DNA of 64,000 nt, from assembly GCA_021324945.1 (NCBI GenBank), contig JAJPID010000060.1, positions 50,339 to 114,338 on the forward strand, given 5' to 3'. Positions within the stretch are counted from its first letter, which is position 1. The number at the start of each line of letters is the position of its first letter. Below are positions 9,275-19,581 of the stretch, one piece after another. Origin of the DNA: Lysobacterales bacterium. Lineage in GTDB: Bacteria; Pseudomonadota; Gammaproteobacteria; Xanthomonadales; Rhodanobacteraceae. The notes under the pieces are model-generated. The model was not told where the DNA came from, did no database searches, and saw nothing but the letters and a program-made list of their open reading frames with translations. Made by a program: the position numbers and the translations under genes.

Positions 9275-10212
9275 TGAGCCGAGCCCTTATCGTCGGCCAT
9301 ACCGGTCAGGATGGGCGTATCCTGTGGGGGCAGCTCGCCGCGCAAGGGTTCGTGTTGAGCGGGGTTTCGCGATCGCGTCTGGACGGTCTGGATGATACGA
9401 CGCCCATCGATATCAACGACCCGGCGGCTGTTCGGCATTTGGTCGAAACTCTGCGTCCAGATCAAATCTACTTTCTTTGCGCACATCACCACAGTTCGCA
9501 AGACCTCGATTCGAACGCTGCCAAAGTATGGGGTCCGAGCTGGGCCACGCACGTGCATGCATTCGCCAATTTTTTGCAGGCAGCCATAGAGAGCACTCCT
9601 GCGGCACGCATCTTTTATGCGTCCTCGTCCCGCATCTTCGGTTCGGCTCTTGCAAGCCCGCAGAACGAGGACACCCCATTCAAGCCGGAATGCATATACG
9701 GGGTCACCAAGGCTTCGGCGATGATGCTCGCGAGCTTTTACCGCAAGATACACGGGTTACATGTTTCCTGCGGCATCCTCTTCAATCATGAATCGCGATT
9801 GCGACCGCCACAGTTCATCTCGCGTCGCATCGTGGATGGTCTTCTCGCAATAAAAAAACATGAAGCGGATGTGCTGGAAATCGGTAATCTAGATGCCCGC
9901 GTGGATTGGGGTTACGCGCCTGACTATACGCGCGCGATGCAGTTGATTCTGGAAGTTGCACCTCCCGGGGATTACGTCGTGGCAACCGGAAAGCTCCACA
10001 GCGTAGGTGAAATGGTCGCTGCCGCGGCTTCGCGTATCGGAGTGGATATCACCGGTCGTATCAAGGAAACTGGCGGTATCATCCAGCGGCAATCACAGAT
10101 GCTTTGCGGGGACGCCTCGAAACTGCGCCAGGCCACCGGTTGGCGGCCGAGCGTCGATTTCACGGCGATGGTCCACAGGCTGGTCGAAGAAGCGTTGCGC
10201 GCAGGTCAGTAG
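9271..10212 (+). CDS. NAD-dependent epimerase/dehydratase, GDP-mannose 4,6-dehydratase-like paralog
   Basis: MSRALIVGHTGQDGRILWGQLAAQGF...[46 protein letters not shown]; same family layout as gmd at 13.4 kb. Confidence 0.88.
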   Translation: MMSRALIVGHTGQDGRILWGQLAAQGFVLSGVSRSRLDGLDDTTPIDINDPAAVRHLVETLRPDQIYFLCAHHHSSQDLDSNAAKVWGPSWATHVHAFANFLQAAIESTPAARIFYASSSRIFGSALASPQNEDTPFKPECIYGVTKASAMMLASFYRKIHGLHVSCGILFNHESRLRPPQFISRRIVDGLLAIKKHEADVLEIGNLDARVDWGYAPDYTRAMQLILEVAPPGDYVVATGKLHSVGEMVAAAASRIGVDITGRIKETGGIIQRQSQMLCGDASKLRQATGWRPSVDFTAMVHRLVEEALRAGQ

Positions 10213-11576
10213 CGTGTAGTCGCAATTCTCTCGAATACGCGGTGTCCGAAACACGTGAACGCGATTGCATTGACGATGCACCATGCAAGAGCGGTAACCC
10301 ACGGAACACCGTCGATGCCGATGCGCGAAAGCACCATTGCTTTTCCTGTGAAACAAATCGTGGCGAAGATAATCGACGTGATCATTTGGAATCGCATCAC
10401 GCTGGCGGCATTCAACAGTGTTGACAGTGCGGTCGCGCCAGCTTCGACGATGCACCACATGACAAATCCCGCCAACAGGGCGCGGTCGACGGGTGCAAGG
10501 TGATGGACCCAGAGGCGCGAGATGAGCGGGAAGCACAGGGCAAAGATCATTGCGCATGTTGCGGCAAAGCCAATCGCAGTAGCGCATGAGCGACGCAAAG
10601 TTCGCATGACCCAGGCATGATCGCCGATCGCCAGCGCCTGCCGGTAGATCGGCCACAGTGGTGTCCAAACCAGCGAAATGCAGAGCGGAATCATCGAAAA
10701 CAAGCGCTGCACGACCGCATAAGTTCCTGCTTCCGCTGCTCCGCGCAACGCCGAAACAAGCGGCAGATCCGCTGAAAATGCCAAGGCTGCCGCCAATTGC
10801 AAGATGAAGAACAAGAAACCTTCGCGCCGGATGCGCCCTGCAATTTCTTTGCGACGCGCTCGCGCAGACCTCGCATCGACACGCGATGCTGGATAGTCGC
10901 GCCAAAGAGTCAAGGTGTTACCCGCTGCGCCTATCAAGGGCGTTGCCACCGCCGCTGCGGTGAGAGTTGGCAGCGAAGCACCAAAAAGCGCCAGCATGAC
11001 CACGAGCACCGCGGCAAGCACTTGACCTGCCGCCTGCCAGCGAAATGCGCGCTCACCCCGGCCAAGTCCGAGCTGGGCTCGCATGGCCAGGTTCAGCGGG
11101 ACCGCAATCGCAATCGAATACAGTACCGCCGCAATGGCGAGTCGGCTCTCCCAGGCCGCAGTTGTCGGCAAGCCCAGCAAACGATTCCATGGAACAAGCG
11201 GCAGCAGAATTGTTGCGATGATGGCGATTGCCGCCGCGATGCCCAACAAGACGCGCCAGCTTTCGTGCAGCACAGCCGCCACGACCGAGTGTTCGTTCCT
11301 CCCGTGTGCGGCGGCAACCAAATTCATAGTGCCGTTGCCGAAACCGAAGTCGAGGAATCCGGCAAAGGTGACCAGCGAAACCAGTGTGGCCCAGGCGCCG
11401 AATTGTGCCTGACCAAGCGCGCGCAGAACGAAGGGCACCGACAGCAACAGGTTCGCCCCTGCACAGAGCTTTGCGGTCAGACCCCAAGCACTCGCGCTGA
11501 GCACGCTCCGACCGCGCGTACCGATCAGTTTGCGCCAGCCGTTCGCCTGCGAACGCGGCGTTTGGCTATCCATCAA
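10206..11576 (-). CDS. oligosaccharide flippase / Wzx-type polysaccharide exporter
   Basis: RSVLSASAWGLTAKLCAGANLLLSVPFVLRALGQAQFGAWATLVSLVTFAGFLDFGFGNGTMNLVAAAHGRNE; polytopic. Confidence 0.88.
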   Translation of the reverse strand: MMDSQTPRSQANGWRKLIGTRGRSVLSASAWGLTAKLCAGANLLLSVPFVLRALGQAQFGAWATLVSLVTFAGFLDFGFGNGTMNLVAAAHGRNEHSVVAAVLHESWRVLLGIAAAIAIIATILLPLVPWNRLLGLPTTAAWESRLAIAAVLYSIAIAVPLNLAMRAQLGLGRGERAFRWQAAGQVLAAVLVVMLALFGASLPTLTAAAVATPLIGAAGNTLTLWRDYPASRVDARSARARRKEIAGRIRREGFLFFILQLAAALAFSADLPLVSALRGAAEAGTYAVVQRLFSMIPLCISLVWTPLWPIYRQALAIGDHAWVMRTLRRSCATAIGFAATCAMIFALCFPLISRLWVHHLAPVDRALLAGFVMWCIVEAGATALSTLLNAASVMRFQMITSIIFATICFTGKAMVLSRIGIDGVPWVTALAWCIVNAIAFTCFGHRVFERIATTRY

Positions 11577-12487
11577 AAAATCTCGTTGTCGCCGCTCACC
11601 ACGTTCACGACAGGCAGCCCTCGAATCAGTCGTTGCCGCTCTGGATAGGTCAGATAATCAAGTCTTCCGTTCGCGTCGCGGCTCTCGCGAAAGGCAGGTT
11701 TCACGAATTTCGCGTTGGCTAAAATGTCTCTCCATTCCGATTTGACCAAGTCATTGCGTACGTAATAGGCGTTGTTGCCCGCGCCGTTGCAGCCGAGGAA
11801 GGTGTAGCCCTTCTTTTGGGCGAGGAATGAAAGTGCCGGAAGCGAGGCGCCAAAATACTGGCCTGAATGATGCGCGTCGAACCTGCCAAAGTCGGGTTTG
11901 TACGGGATGGTGACAGCACGTTCGTCACCCAACAGCGCGTTGTATTCGACGATGACAATGGCTGGCGAGGTACAACGGATCGCGTCCCACAACCAATAGT
12001 CGTTGCCATCCACATCGATATGTAGCAGGCCCAGCGGCTCACCATCCAGCCACGCAGCGATGAAAGGATCCACGTTTTCGCGTGTTACGAAATGAGCTTT
12101 GGCCGTCAGATCGTAACGCCAGAACCAATTCCTGCGCTTGAGCCTGGCGATGTTCGCGGCAGAGCCATCCATTACCAAACCGCGCCAGTTATTGTTGATC
12201 ATCAAAAAGCGCGTGTTGGATTCAGAATAGTCCTCTACGCCGAATTCCACGAACCGCTTGGGCAAATCCGGAAACTGTCGAACCAACCATTGAATGATGC
12301 CATCATCGCCGAATTGCGAAAACACGCGAAACTCCACATCCTGCAAAGAACGCACGGCGTGCTTGCGTGCCATCAGTTCAGAGAGTGCCGCGCCGGCCAG
12401 CTCCAGTATCCGCTCATCGCCCTCGCGCCCCTGCACCCATGCTCGCGTGGAGCGATACCACTCTCTCGCGCGTTCGAAGCTCATCAT
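11573..12487 (-). CDS. FkbM-like methyltransferase-fold protein of unknown function
   Basis: [19 protein letters not shown]...RFVEFGVEDYSESNTRFLMINNNWRGLVMDGSAANI...GLLHIDVDGNDYWLWDAI; start overlaps the fcl stop (TAATG). Confidence 0.6.
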   Translation of the reverse strand: MMSFERAREWYRSTRAWVQGREGDERILELAGAALSELMARKHAVRSLQDVEFRVFSQFGDDGIIQWLVRQFPDLPKRFVEFGVEDYSESNTRFLMINNNWRGLVMDGSAANIARLKRRNWFWRYDLTAKAHFVTRENVDPFIAAWLDGEPLGLLHIDVDGNDYWLWDAIRCTSPAIVIVEYNALLGDERAVTIPYKPDFGRFDAHHSGQYFGASLPALSFLAQKKGYTFLGCNGAGNNAYYVRNDLVKSEWRDILANAKFVKPAFRESRDANGRLDYLTYPERQRLIRGLPVVNVVSGDNEIF

Positions 12488-13437
12488 TAAGCGCAGACCT
12501 GCTCGGCGGCGTGTCCGGAAGTTTGGAACCAGCAATACGAATCCTTGAGCCCGGCTTCGAGTCCGATGCGAGGCACCCAGCCCAGCGCGTCCATCCGCGA
12601 GGTTTCCAGCCTTTTGCGCGGCGTGCCATCCGGTTTGGAAGGATCAAATGACAGCACGCCTTCGAATCCGGTGGTCTTTGCGATCAACTTGGCAAGTTCA
12701 CGGATGCTCACTTCATGTCCGGAACCGATATTGATCGGTTCGGCTTCATCGTAGTTGCGCATGAGAAAGACCAGCGCATCGGCCAGGTCATCCACGTGCA
12801 GAAACTCGCGCTGGGGCGTGCCGGTTCCCCAGATCACCACTTCAGGTGCGCCCGAAACTTTGGCCTCATGGAATCGGCGGATCAATGCAGCGATCACATG
12901 TGAATTCTGCGGATCGAAGTTATCGCCGGGCCCGTAAAGATTCGTCGGCATCGCGCAAATCGCATTGAAGCCGTATTGACGACGATAAGCCTGACACATT
13001 TTCAGGCCGGCGATCTTGGCGATGGCGTAGGCTTCGTTGGTGATCTCGAGGGACCCCGTCAGAATATATTCTTCCTTGATCGGCTGCGGGCAATCACGCG
13101 GATAAATGCATGACGAACCAAGAAACAAGAGCTTCTTGGTGCCGTGTTTCCACGCGTTGTGAATCACATTGCCCTGAATGGCCAGATTTTGCTGGATGAA
13201 GTCGGCAGGGTAGGTGCTGTTGGCATGGATACCGCCGACTTTCGCTGCCGCCAGGAACACGTACTCTGGTTTTTCATCCGCGAAGAAGTGTTCGACATCG
13301 GCTTGCCGTGTCAGATCAAGCTCAGCGTGCGTGCGCAACAGCAGGTTGTCGGCGCCTTCGGCGGTCAGTCTGTGCACGATGGCGCTGCCCACGAGTCCGC
13401 GGTGACCGGCAACGAAGATGCGGGCGTGGATATCCAT
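12487..13437 (-). CDS. fcl: GDP-L-fucose synthase
   Basis: [24 protein letters not shown]...[53 protein letters not shown]. Confidence 0.96.
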   Translation of the reverse strand: MDIHARIFVAGHRGLVGSAIVHRLTAEGADNLLLRTHAELDLTRQADVEHFFADEKPEYVFLAAAKVGGIHANSTYPADFIQQNLAIQGNVIHNAWKHGTKKLLFLGSSCIYPRDCPQPIKEEYILTGSLEITNEAYAIAKIAGLKMCQAYRRQYGFNAICAMPTNLYGPGDNFDPQNSHVIAALIRRFHEAKVSGAPEVVIWGTGTPQREFLHVDDLADALVFLMRNYDEAEPINIGSGHEVSIRELAKLIAKTTGFEGVLSFDPSKPDGTPRKRLETSRMDALGWVPRIGLEAGLKDSYCWFQTSGHAAEQVCA

Positions 13438-13440
13438 GCG

Positions 13441-14550
13441 TTATTCGTGGCGATTCGGCGCGGTAAAGCCGGCGCCGCTGACGAGCGCGTCGCGTCGTGC
13501 AATGGCCATATCGGCGGTCATCATCTCGCGCACCAGTTGCTCGAAATCACATCGCGGCGACCAGCCGAGTTTCTGCCGCGCCTTGCTTGCGTCACCCAGC
13601 AGTGTATCCACCTCCGCCGGACGGAAATAACGGGGATCGATGGCCACGATCTTCTGACCCGGTCTCGCGGCGCACCCTGGGAGTGCGTCGCTCACCACGC
13701 CGTATTGTTGGGTGCCCGATCCTTTCCACTCGATCTTGAGGCCGATCACGGCCGCGGATTGCTCAACGAAGTCACGCACTGAATGCTGCATGCCGGTGGC
13801 GATCACGAAATCCTCCGGCTGCTCCTGCTGCAACATCAGCCATTGCGCCTCGACAAAGTCGCGCGCGTGGCCCCAGTCGCGGCGTGCGTCGAGATTTCCA
13901 AGATAGAGGCAATCCTGCAGCCCGACGTGAATACGCGATAGCGCGCGGGTGATCTTGCGCGTCACAAAGGTCTCACCGCGTATCGGCGATTCATGGTTGA
14001 ACAGGATGCCGTTGCACGCGTACATGCCGTAAGACTCGCGGTAGTTCACCGTGATCCAGTAGGCATAGAGCTTGGCCACGCCGTAGGGCGAACGCGGATA
14101 GAACGGCGTACTCTCGACCTGTGGCGTCTCCTGGACCTCGCCGTAGAGTTCGGAAGTCGATGCCTGATAGAAGCGCGTCTTTTTTTCCAGCCCCAGGATG
14201 CGCAGGGCTTCCAGTATGCGCAGCGTTCCCAGCGCATCCGCATTGGCGGTGTATTCCGGGGTTTCGAAGGAAACCTGCACGTGGCTCTGCGCGCCGAGAT
14301 TGTAGATTTCGTCCGGCTGCACCTGCTGCACGATGCGGATCAGATTGGTGCTGTCGGTCAGGTCGCCATAATGCAGAAACAAGCGACGCTCAGAATCGTG
14401 CGGGTCCTGGTAAAGGTGGTCGATGCGCTCGGTGTTGAAGGACGAGGAGCGCCGCTTGATGCCATGCACCTCGTAACCTTTGCCGAGCAGGAATTCGGCC
14501 AAGTAGGCGCCGTCCTGTCCGGTGATTCCAGTTATCAAGGCACGTTTCAT
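13441..14550 (-). CDS. gmd: GDP-mannose 4,6-dehydratase
   Basis: [47 protein letters not shown]...[20 protein letters not shown]. Confidence 0.97.
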   Translation of the reverse strand: MKRALITGITGQDGAYLAEFLLGKGYEVHGIKRRSSSFNTERIDHLYQDPHDSERRLFLHYGDLTDSTNLIRIVQQVQPDEIYNLGAQSHVQVSFETPEYTANADALGTLRILEALRILGLEKKTRFYQASTSELYGEVQETPQVESTPFYPRSPYGVAKLYAYWITVNYRESYGMYACNGILFNHESPIRGETFVTRKITRALSRIHVGLQDCLYLGNLDARRDWGHARDFVEAQWLMLQQEQPEDFVIATGMQHSVRDFVEQSAAVIGLKIEWKGSGTQQYGVVSDALPGCAARPGQKIVAIDPRYFRPAEVDTLLGDASKARQKLGWSPRCDFEQLVREMMTADMAIARRDALVSGAGFTAPNRHE

Positions 14551-14613
14551 CTTGACTCCCGAAGCCTATCGTGGAGATTTGCACAATTCACGGGTGTGCG
14601 ATGATCCCATGGA

Positions 14614-16632
14614 TCACTGCACGGGCGAATGGGCACCTTGCTCGGCCTGCTGCTGCAGCTCGGCGATCTGTGCATCCAGCCGGCCGAAGCTGTCCATGCG
14701 GCGCAAGGCATCAATTTCCCGCACTGCGTCTTGAGTCATGCCATTGATCGCCAGCCAGTGCGCCAACTGCACGCGGTAAGCCGTTTCACCCGGTGCCCTC
14801 TTCACGGCTTGGCGCATCGCCTGGATCGCGAGTTTGTCGTCGCGAAGAAGGTCGTTGGCGAAATCCGCGTAAGCCGCATATAGACGCGCGATCGGCGCGG
14901 GCCGCGACAGCGCGGCCTCGAAGGCTTTTTGCAAGGCGGAAATATCGAAACTGCAATCCAGCTTGGCGCGGCATTGCGTCAACGATATCAAAGCAGAAAT
15001 ATCTTCTTGAGTCGTCGGCTGGTTACGAAGCTTTGCAGTCATTTCCCGCCACAATGCCTGATCGTCTCTATGGCGATCGTGATCGATGATCATGATCTGT
15101 GCTTGCTCAGGCAAGGTGGAGGCGCCGGGAATGGCCGCTGCCTGACGCAGATAGAATTTTGCCTTCTCCAGCGCGGGGCCAGGCTGGTAGTCCGACGCAA
15201 TGATCAGCAACCGCCCGGCTTCGTAATTGGCGCGCGACGAATCGGGGTGGCGATTCGCTTCCGCTAAAGCAAGGCGCAAGGGATTAGACCAGTCTTGCGC
15301 GCGCAAATAGGTGACTCCAGCGAACCACATCAGCAGCAGGGCAACCAATGCGCCCCGTATGATCGGTAGCGTGATCGTCCTGCGCAGACCCGCCAGCAAT
15401 GAAAAGAGTGTCAGTAACGCGCCGATGGAGGCGAAGTAGTTGCGGTGCTCATACACCAGTTCGAGCGGGATGAACGTGGCAGTCAACAACTGCGCTGCGA
15501 AAAACCACAGGATGCCGAGGGCGACCAGCGGAAGGCGGTCGCGTAACCAGATCGCGAGGGCAATCAGCGAAGAGAGAAAAAGAATCGCCGGCAATGTCGT
15601 CGGCGGGGTGAGAAGTCCCTTCGAAATAGGCATTTCATCGTGATATACACTCAATGTGAATGGATCAGGCAAGACGATCCAACGCAGATAGCTCACAAGC
15701 ACGCGCGCTTCGGTCAGCAGCCGCTCGTCCAACGTGAAGCTGCGTCCGTCCCACGCAGCCGGTTCCAGCGAACGCGGTAGCAACCAGGCAAGGCCCAATA
15801 CGGCGGGTAGCAGCAAAGTGAAGACGAACAACCAGACGATCCGTTTGTCTACAGCAGCCGTACTGGCCGATGACCTGCCGTGCATTTCCGTTTTGGTAGT
15901 GGGTTCGTGATCAGGGAATTCTTCATTGCCTGCGTGCTGACGAAAGCGAAATAACACCCACTCCACCAGAAACGCATAAACCGGCAACAATACGGCCGAC
16001 TCCTTCGAGAGCAAACCGATTGCGGTGCCGAACACGAGGCCGGACGACGCGATGACAAAACCGGTTCGTGCGTCGCGCTGATGCACTGCACTCATCATTC
16101 GCCGACGTCCCAGCAGATATGCCCACAATCCCGCTAGCACGAACACTTGGCAGAGGCTTTCCATCCTCTGCACTACATACAGCACCGCCATTACATTGAT
16201 GGGCAGCAACAGCCATCCCGCTGCGACTATCAACGCCAGCCGTTGCGCTGCGGTGTCTTCGATCATTGTTTTGCCGCACCGCGTATTCCATGCGCGAAAC
16301 ATTTCGCGCAGCATGAAGTACAGCAACAGGCCGTTGAGCAAATGAATTGCCAGATTGGTGGCTTTCATCGGCCAAGGGTTTTCGCCCGAAATAAACCAAT
16401 TCAGGGCAAAGGTCAGGGAAGCCAATGGGCGTTGAAATTCACTGGCCGGTGATGACCATGCCGCATTTGCCCAGTTCGCCAGCGTCGAATGCGTAATGTG
16501 CAGTTCCGCGTTGTCGACAATATTGGGAAAATCATCGAAAACGTAGCCGCCGGAAAGACCGGGCCAGTAAACGATGATTGTGAGGGCCAACGATGCGCCG
16601 AGCGCCAGTAGAGAAAGCCTTTTAGCTTGCAT
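14614..16632 (-). CDS. polytopic membrane protein with C-terminal TPR-like region, TMTC/GT-C-like
   Basis: MQAKRLSLLALGASLALTIIVYWPGLSGGYVFDDFPNIVDNAELH...PLELVYEHRNYFASIG...; ORF start trimmed to ATG at 16632. Confidence 0.75.
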   Translation of the reverse strand: MQAKRLSLLALGASLALTIIVYWPGLSGGYVFDDFPNIVDNAELHITHSTLANWANAAWSSPASEFQRPLASLTFALNWFISGENPWPMKATNLAIHLLNGLLLYFMLREMFRAWNTRCGKTMIEDTAAQRLALIVAAGWLLLPINVMAVLYVVQRMESLCQVFVLAGLWAYLLGRRRMMSAVHQRDARTGFVIASSGLVFGTAIGLLSKESAVLLPVYAFLVEWVLFRFRQHAGNEEFPDHEPTTKTEMHGRSSASTAAVDKRIVWLFVFTLLLPAVLGLAWLLPRSLEPAAWDGRSFTLDERLLTEARVLVSYLRWIVLPDPFTLSVYHDEMPISKGLLTPPTTLPAILFLSSLIALAIWLRDRLPLVALGILWFFAAQLLTATFIPLELVYEHRNYFASIGALLTLFSLLAGLRRTITLPIIRGALVALLLMWFAGVTYLRAQDWSNPLRLALAEANRHPDSSRANYEAGRLLIIASDYQPGPALEKAKFYLRQAAAIPGASTLPEQAQIMIIDHDRHRDDQALWREMTAKLRNQPTTQEDISALISLTQCRAKLDCSFDISALQKAFEAALSRPAPIARLYAAYADFANDLLRDDKLAIQAMRQAVKRAPGETAYRVQLAHWLAINGMTQDAVREIDALRRMDSFGRLDAQIAELQQQAEQGAHSPVQ

Positions 16633-16672
16633 TGTATTTAATGTGCAGGAAGCTGCCGAAAGACTAACCGGT

Positions 16673-18745
16673 TCAACGCCCGATTGCTTGGGTTTTTGCG
16701 TGTCGCCGAGCATGCTTGACTGGGGACATGGCGTCGGTTTGAAGCGTTTTTCGCAGCCGCAAGGCTTCGCATTCCCAATAATGCTGTCGCTCGAGAATCC
16801 ATGCATGTATCCGCGGCATGCCGAAGGGCGCCGGTTTCGATGGCGGCAGGGTACGCCAGAAATTCAGGTGTGCGAGCCCCTGAAGCGGATAACCCTCCGC
16901 GCCGAGCGTCGCTGCCTGCTCGAGCGCAGCATCGGGCTGAGGATCGAGAATCAACGCTCGATCGAAGGCAGACAAGGCCTGATCAGGTCGGTGTTGGGCA
17001 AGATACAAAAGACCCTGAAGATGCTCGATGTCCTGTTGCCGTCCGGGTATCGAGCGCCAGTGCGGGTTACTCCGCATCGCATCCAGCATCGCTTGCAGAG
17101 CGGCGAAATCGAGGCCGCGGCACTCCTTACGCGTTGCCATGTCCAGCGCCGTGTCGAACCATTTGAACATCAGTTCGCCACCCACTCGGCTGGTCATCAG
17201 CGAATGATCGACGGAGTGCAGAGTCTCAGGACGCAAGTCGCCCAGACGGCACTCTGCGCCGACGAGATTGACGGGGATCTGCAGATCGTCCGGATGCGAC
17301 GGCAACGCATTGAGCAGCCGCGCTGCCGCCAGATGTGGGCGACCATGAGCCAGATCGTATTGCGCGGCACTGGCCTGTGCGCGCGCCGATCCGGGGTTGA
17401 ACGCCGCCCACTTTTGCGCTTGCGTGTAGCCATTGCCCCATGATGTCGCGCGTTCATGCGTGAGCATTCCCAGCATGACGAGTATGGCCAAAGCCATGCT
17501 AGGGCCGACCCAGCGCAAAGAACTCCGCGCGGTCAGGACAATGCCAACCGGCCAGAACATCAGCATTGCCGGCAGATAATTGCGGTGTTCGTAGTACAGC
17601 TCCAGCGGAATCCATGTGCTTTCCAGCAGTTGACCCGCAAAATAGAACAGCAACGCCAATGCGACGGCCGGGTATTTTTTTCGCAAAGCCAAGCCGGCAG
17701 CGATCAAGACGAAGATCCCCAGCATGCAGGGCCCAGTCGTCGGAGGATGCAACCATCCTCTTGAAACCACAAAACCGTCGGTGAACAAGCCGAGCGAGTG
17801 TGCGCGCGGTACCCACAATAAACCGAGGTAATCCAGCAATACGCGCGGTTCGGTCAGCAACCTTTGGCCGACGCTCCAATTGCGGACTTCCGGCGCGGCA
17901 TGAATCGCCACGGGAAGTGCTCCCAGCAGGCCCAATGCAAGCAGGAGACTCGGCACGATCAACAACAACACGAGCATCCGTCGGTAGAGCGGTTTGACGG
18001 CGTCGGCGCGTATCGGCCGATACGGCGATAGCACGATCCACTCGACGAGCAGGAGCAACAAGGGCAGCAGAACGCCGTTGGCCTTGCACAAGGTGGCCAG
18101 CAACGTGCAGCCCAATATGCTTGCCGTCATTCCGGTCACGGCCCGCTTTGGGTGATTCGACTCGAGCCATTCCCTTGAGCGTGTCCAGCCGAGCAAGGCG
18201 ATCAGCACGAAAGTCGCCGGCAGCATCGCCTCACGTTGCACCACATAGAGCGTGGTGGAAACAAACAGCGGATGCATCAGCCACGCGCCCGCTCCAAACA
18301 GCGCGGCTGCACGCGCATGATCCGGCTTCAGACCCACCGCAATGCCCAGGCGTAACAAGACTGCGCACAGCAATGCGCCGTTCAACAGGTGCAGCAACAG
18401 GTTCGTGACCTTGAAAGAATACGCATTCGCGGGCCAGTCTCGTGCATCGAGCAGAAAGCTGGCGAGGGTCAATGGCCGCCCGGTTGGATCGGCGTCTCCA
18501 GAGGTGAGATAGCGGGCGAGCGCCGCCAGATTGTCTATGGGACCCGTGGCACCGATCGCTGGCAGGTTACCGAAGTCGTCGAACAGGAAATCTCCGGCCA
18601 AGCCCGGGCGGTAAACATGCCATGCCGCCAATAACAGAACGGCAAGCGCCACAACGTAGAGAATCGCCGCCGATGGCCGCTTGATCCCACGATTTGCTCG
18701 CGCCGCTGTCATGCTGACTGGAGGGGAGGCCGACATTCGCGTCAA
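16673..18745 (-). CDS. polytopic membrane protein with C-terminal TPR-like region, TMTC/GT-C-like (paralog of the adjacent gene)
   Basis: AILYVVALAVLLLAAWHVYRPGLAGDFLFDDFGNL...PLELYYEHRNYLPAML...LQGLLYLAQHRPDQALSAFDRALILDPQPDAALEQAATL; start may be ATG at 18712. Confidence 0.77.
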   Translation of the reverse strand: MTRMSASPPVSMTAARANRGIKRPSAAILYVVALAVLLLAAWHVYRPGLAGDFLFDDFGNLPAIGATGPIDNLAALARYLTSGDADPTGRPLTLASFLLDARDWPANAYSFKVTNLLLHLLNGALLCAVLLRLGIAVGLKPDHARAAALFGAGAWLMHPLFVSTTLYVVQREAMLPATFVLIALLGWTRSREWLESNHPKRAVTGMTASILGCTLLATLCKANGVLLPLLLLLVEWIVLSPYRPIRADAVKPLYRRMLVLLLIVPSLLLALGLLGALPVAIHAAPEVRNWSVGQRLLTEPRVLLDYLGLLWVPRAHSLGLFTDGFVVSRGWLHPPTTGPCMLGIFVLIAAGLALRKKYPAVALALLFYFAGQLLESTWIPLELYYEHRNYLPAMLMFWPVGIVLTARSSLRWVGPSMALAILVMLGMLTHERATSWGNGYTQAQKWAAFNPGSARAQASAAQYDLAHGRPHLAAARLLNALPSHPDDLQIPVNLVGAECRLGDLRPETLHSVDHSLMTSRVGGELMFKWFDTALDMATRKECRGLDFAALQAMLDAMRSNPHWRSIPGRQQDIEHLQGLLYLAQHRPDQALSAFDRALILDPQPDAALEQAATLGAEGYPLQGLAHLNFWRTLPPSKPAPFGMPRIHAWILERQHYWECEALRLRKTLQTDAMSPVKHARRHAKTQAIGR

Positions 18746-18775
18746 GCATAAAGCGGTTTGCGGCTCGACTCAGAT

Positions 18776-18805
18776 AAAAAGAAGGGCCGCATGGAGCGGC
18801 CCTTC
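18776..18805 (-). terminator. Rho-independent terminator of pilin gene
   Basis: Perfect 10-bp stem GAAGGGCCGC-(5 nt)-GCGGCCCTTC followed on the minus strand by TTTTTATC, 27 nt past the pilin stop. Confidence 0.93.
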
Positions 18806-18831
18806 TCTTCAACCAAACTGCAAGGTATCGA

Positions 18832-19278
18832 TCAACGGCAGGCCGAGGGCAAGTACTTTGACGGCACCGGATTGGAGGAGCCGGCTTTGCAGCGGAACTG
18901 CGTGCTGCCCTGATTCGTGGTGGCCGACAGGACGATCGTGTCGCTGTTGATTTTGGTGTTGGCTTTGTACGGCGAGGCAGAGCTGTAGGTCACGGTGATG
19001 AGACCGGACGTGATGGCCACACCACTGACGTAATTACCGGTGATCGAGCCGGAGGCCGCAACGCCTGCCGATCCATTGTTCGTCGGAAAGCGACCGTTGT
19101 TGCTGTAGAACTCGGCGATAGCCGTCTTGGAGCCGTCCGCCAGCGACAGGCCTTCGGACACCTGCGAACGGATGACGTAATCCTGGTACGCCGGAATCGC
19201 GATCGCGGCCAGGATGGCGATGATCGCGACCACGATCATCAGTTCGATCAGCGTAAAACCTTTTTGGAACGTTTTCAT
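18832..19278 (-). CDS. pilA: type IV major pilin (PilA-like), copy 1
   Basis: [43 protein letters not shown]... class III signal peptide; C-terminal cysteine pair, ends ...KYLPSACR. Confidence 0.97.
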   Translation of the reverse strand: MKTFQKGFTLIELMIVVAIIAILAAIAIPAYQDYVIRSQVSEGLSLADGSKTAIAEFYSNNGRFPTNNGSAGVAASGSITGNYVSGVAITSGLITVTYSSASPYKANTKINSDTIVLSATTNQGSTQFRCKAGSSNPVPSKYLPSACR

Positions 19279-19414
19279 GTCTGTTACCTCGTTTGCTGTG
19301 TTTGGCTAGCTAACCCTGGGAAACCCCTGAAGCTTTTTTGAAGCCCCTTATCGGGCCTTGCGGCCCGCCTCCCTGGCCAGCCGGCCAGACGAGCGGAAGC
19401 TCGCAGTGGCCCCA

Positions 19415-19429
19415 GCAGCTTTCGTGCCA
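19415..19429 (-). promoter_or_regulatory. sigma-54 promoter upstream of pilin copy 1
   Basis: Minus strand TGGCAC-GAAAG-CTGC: -24 GG and -12 GC separated by exactly 10 nt. Confidence 0.8.
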
Positions 19430-19581
19430 ACATCCAACCGGCGTAACCGGCTTCCTACTGTGAACAAATCCACATATTGAGGCGTGGACGGATCCGGGCA
19501 CCGATTCGAAGAATGTCCGCCATTGACGCGTCTGGCACGTGGTGACGCAATACGTCAGGCACGTGTCGTGGCACAGGAGCC

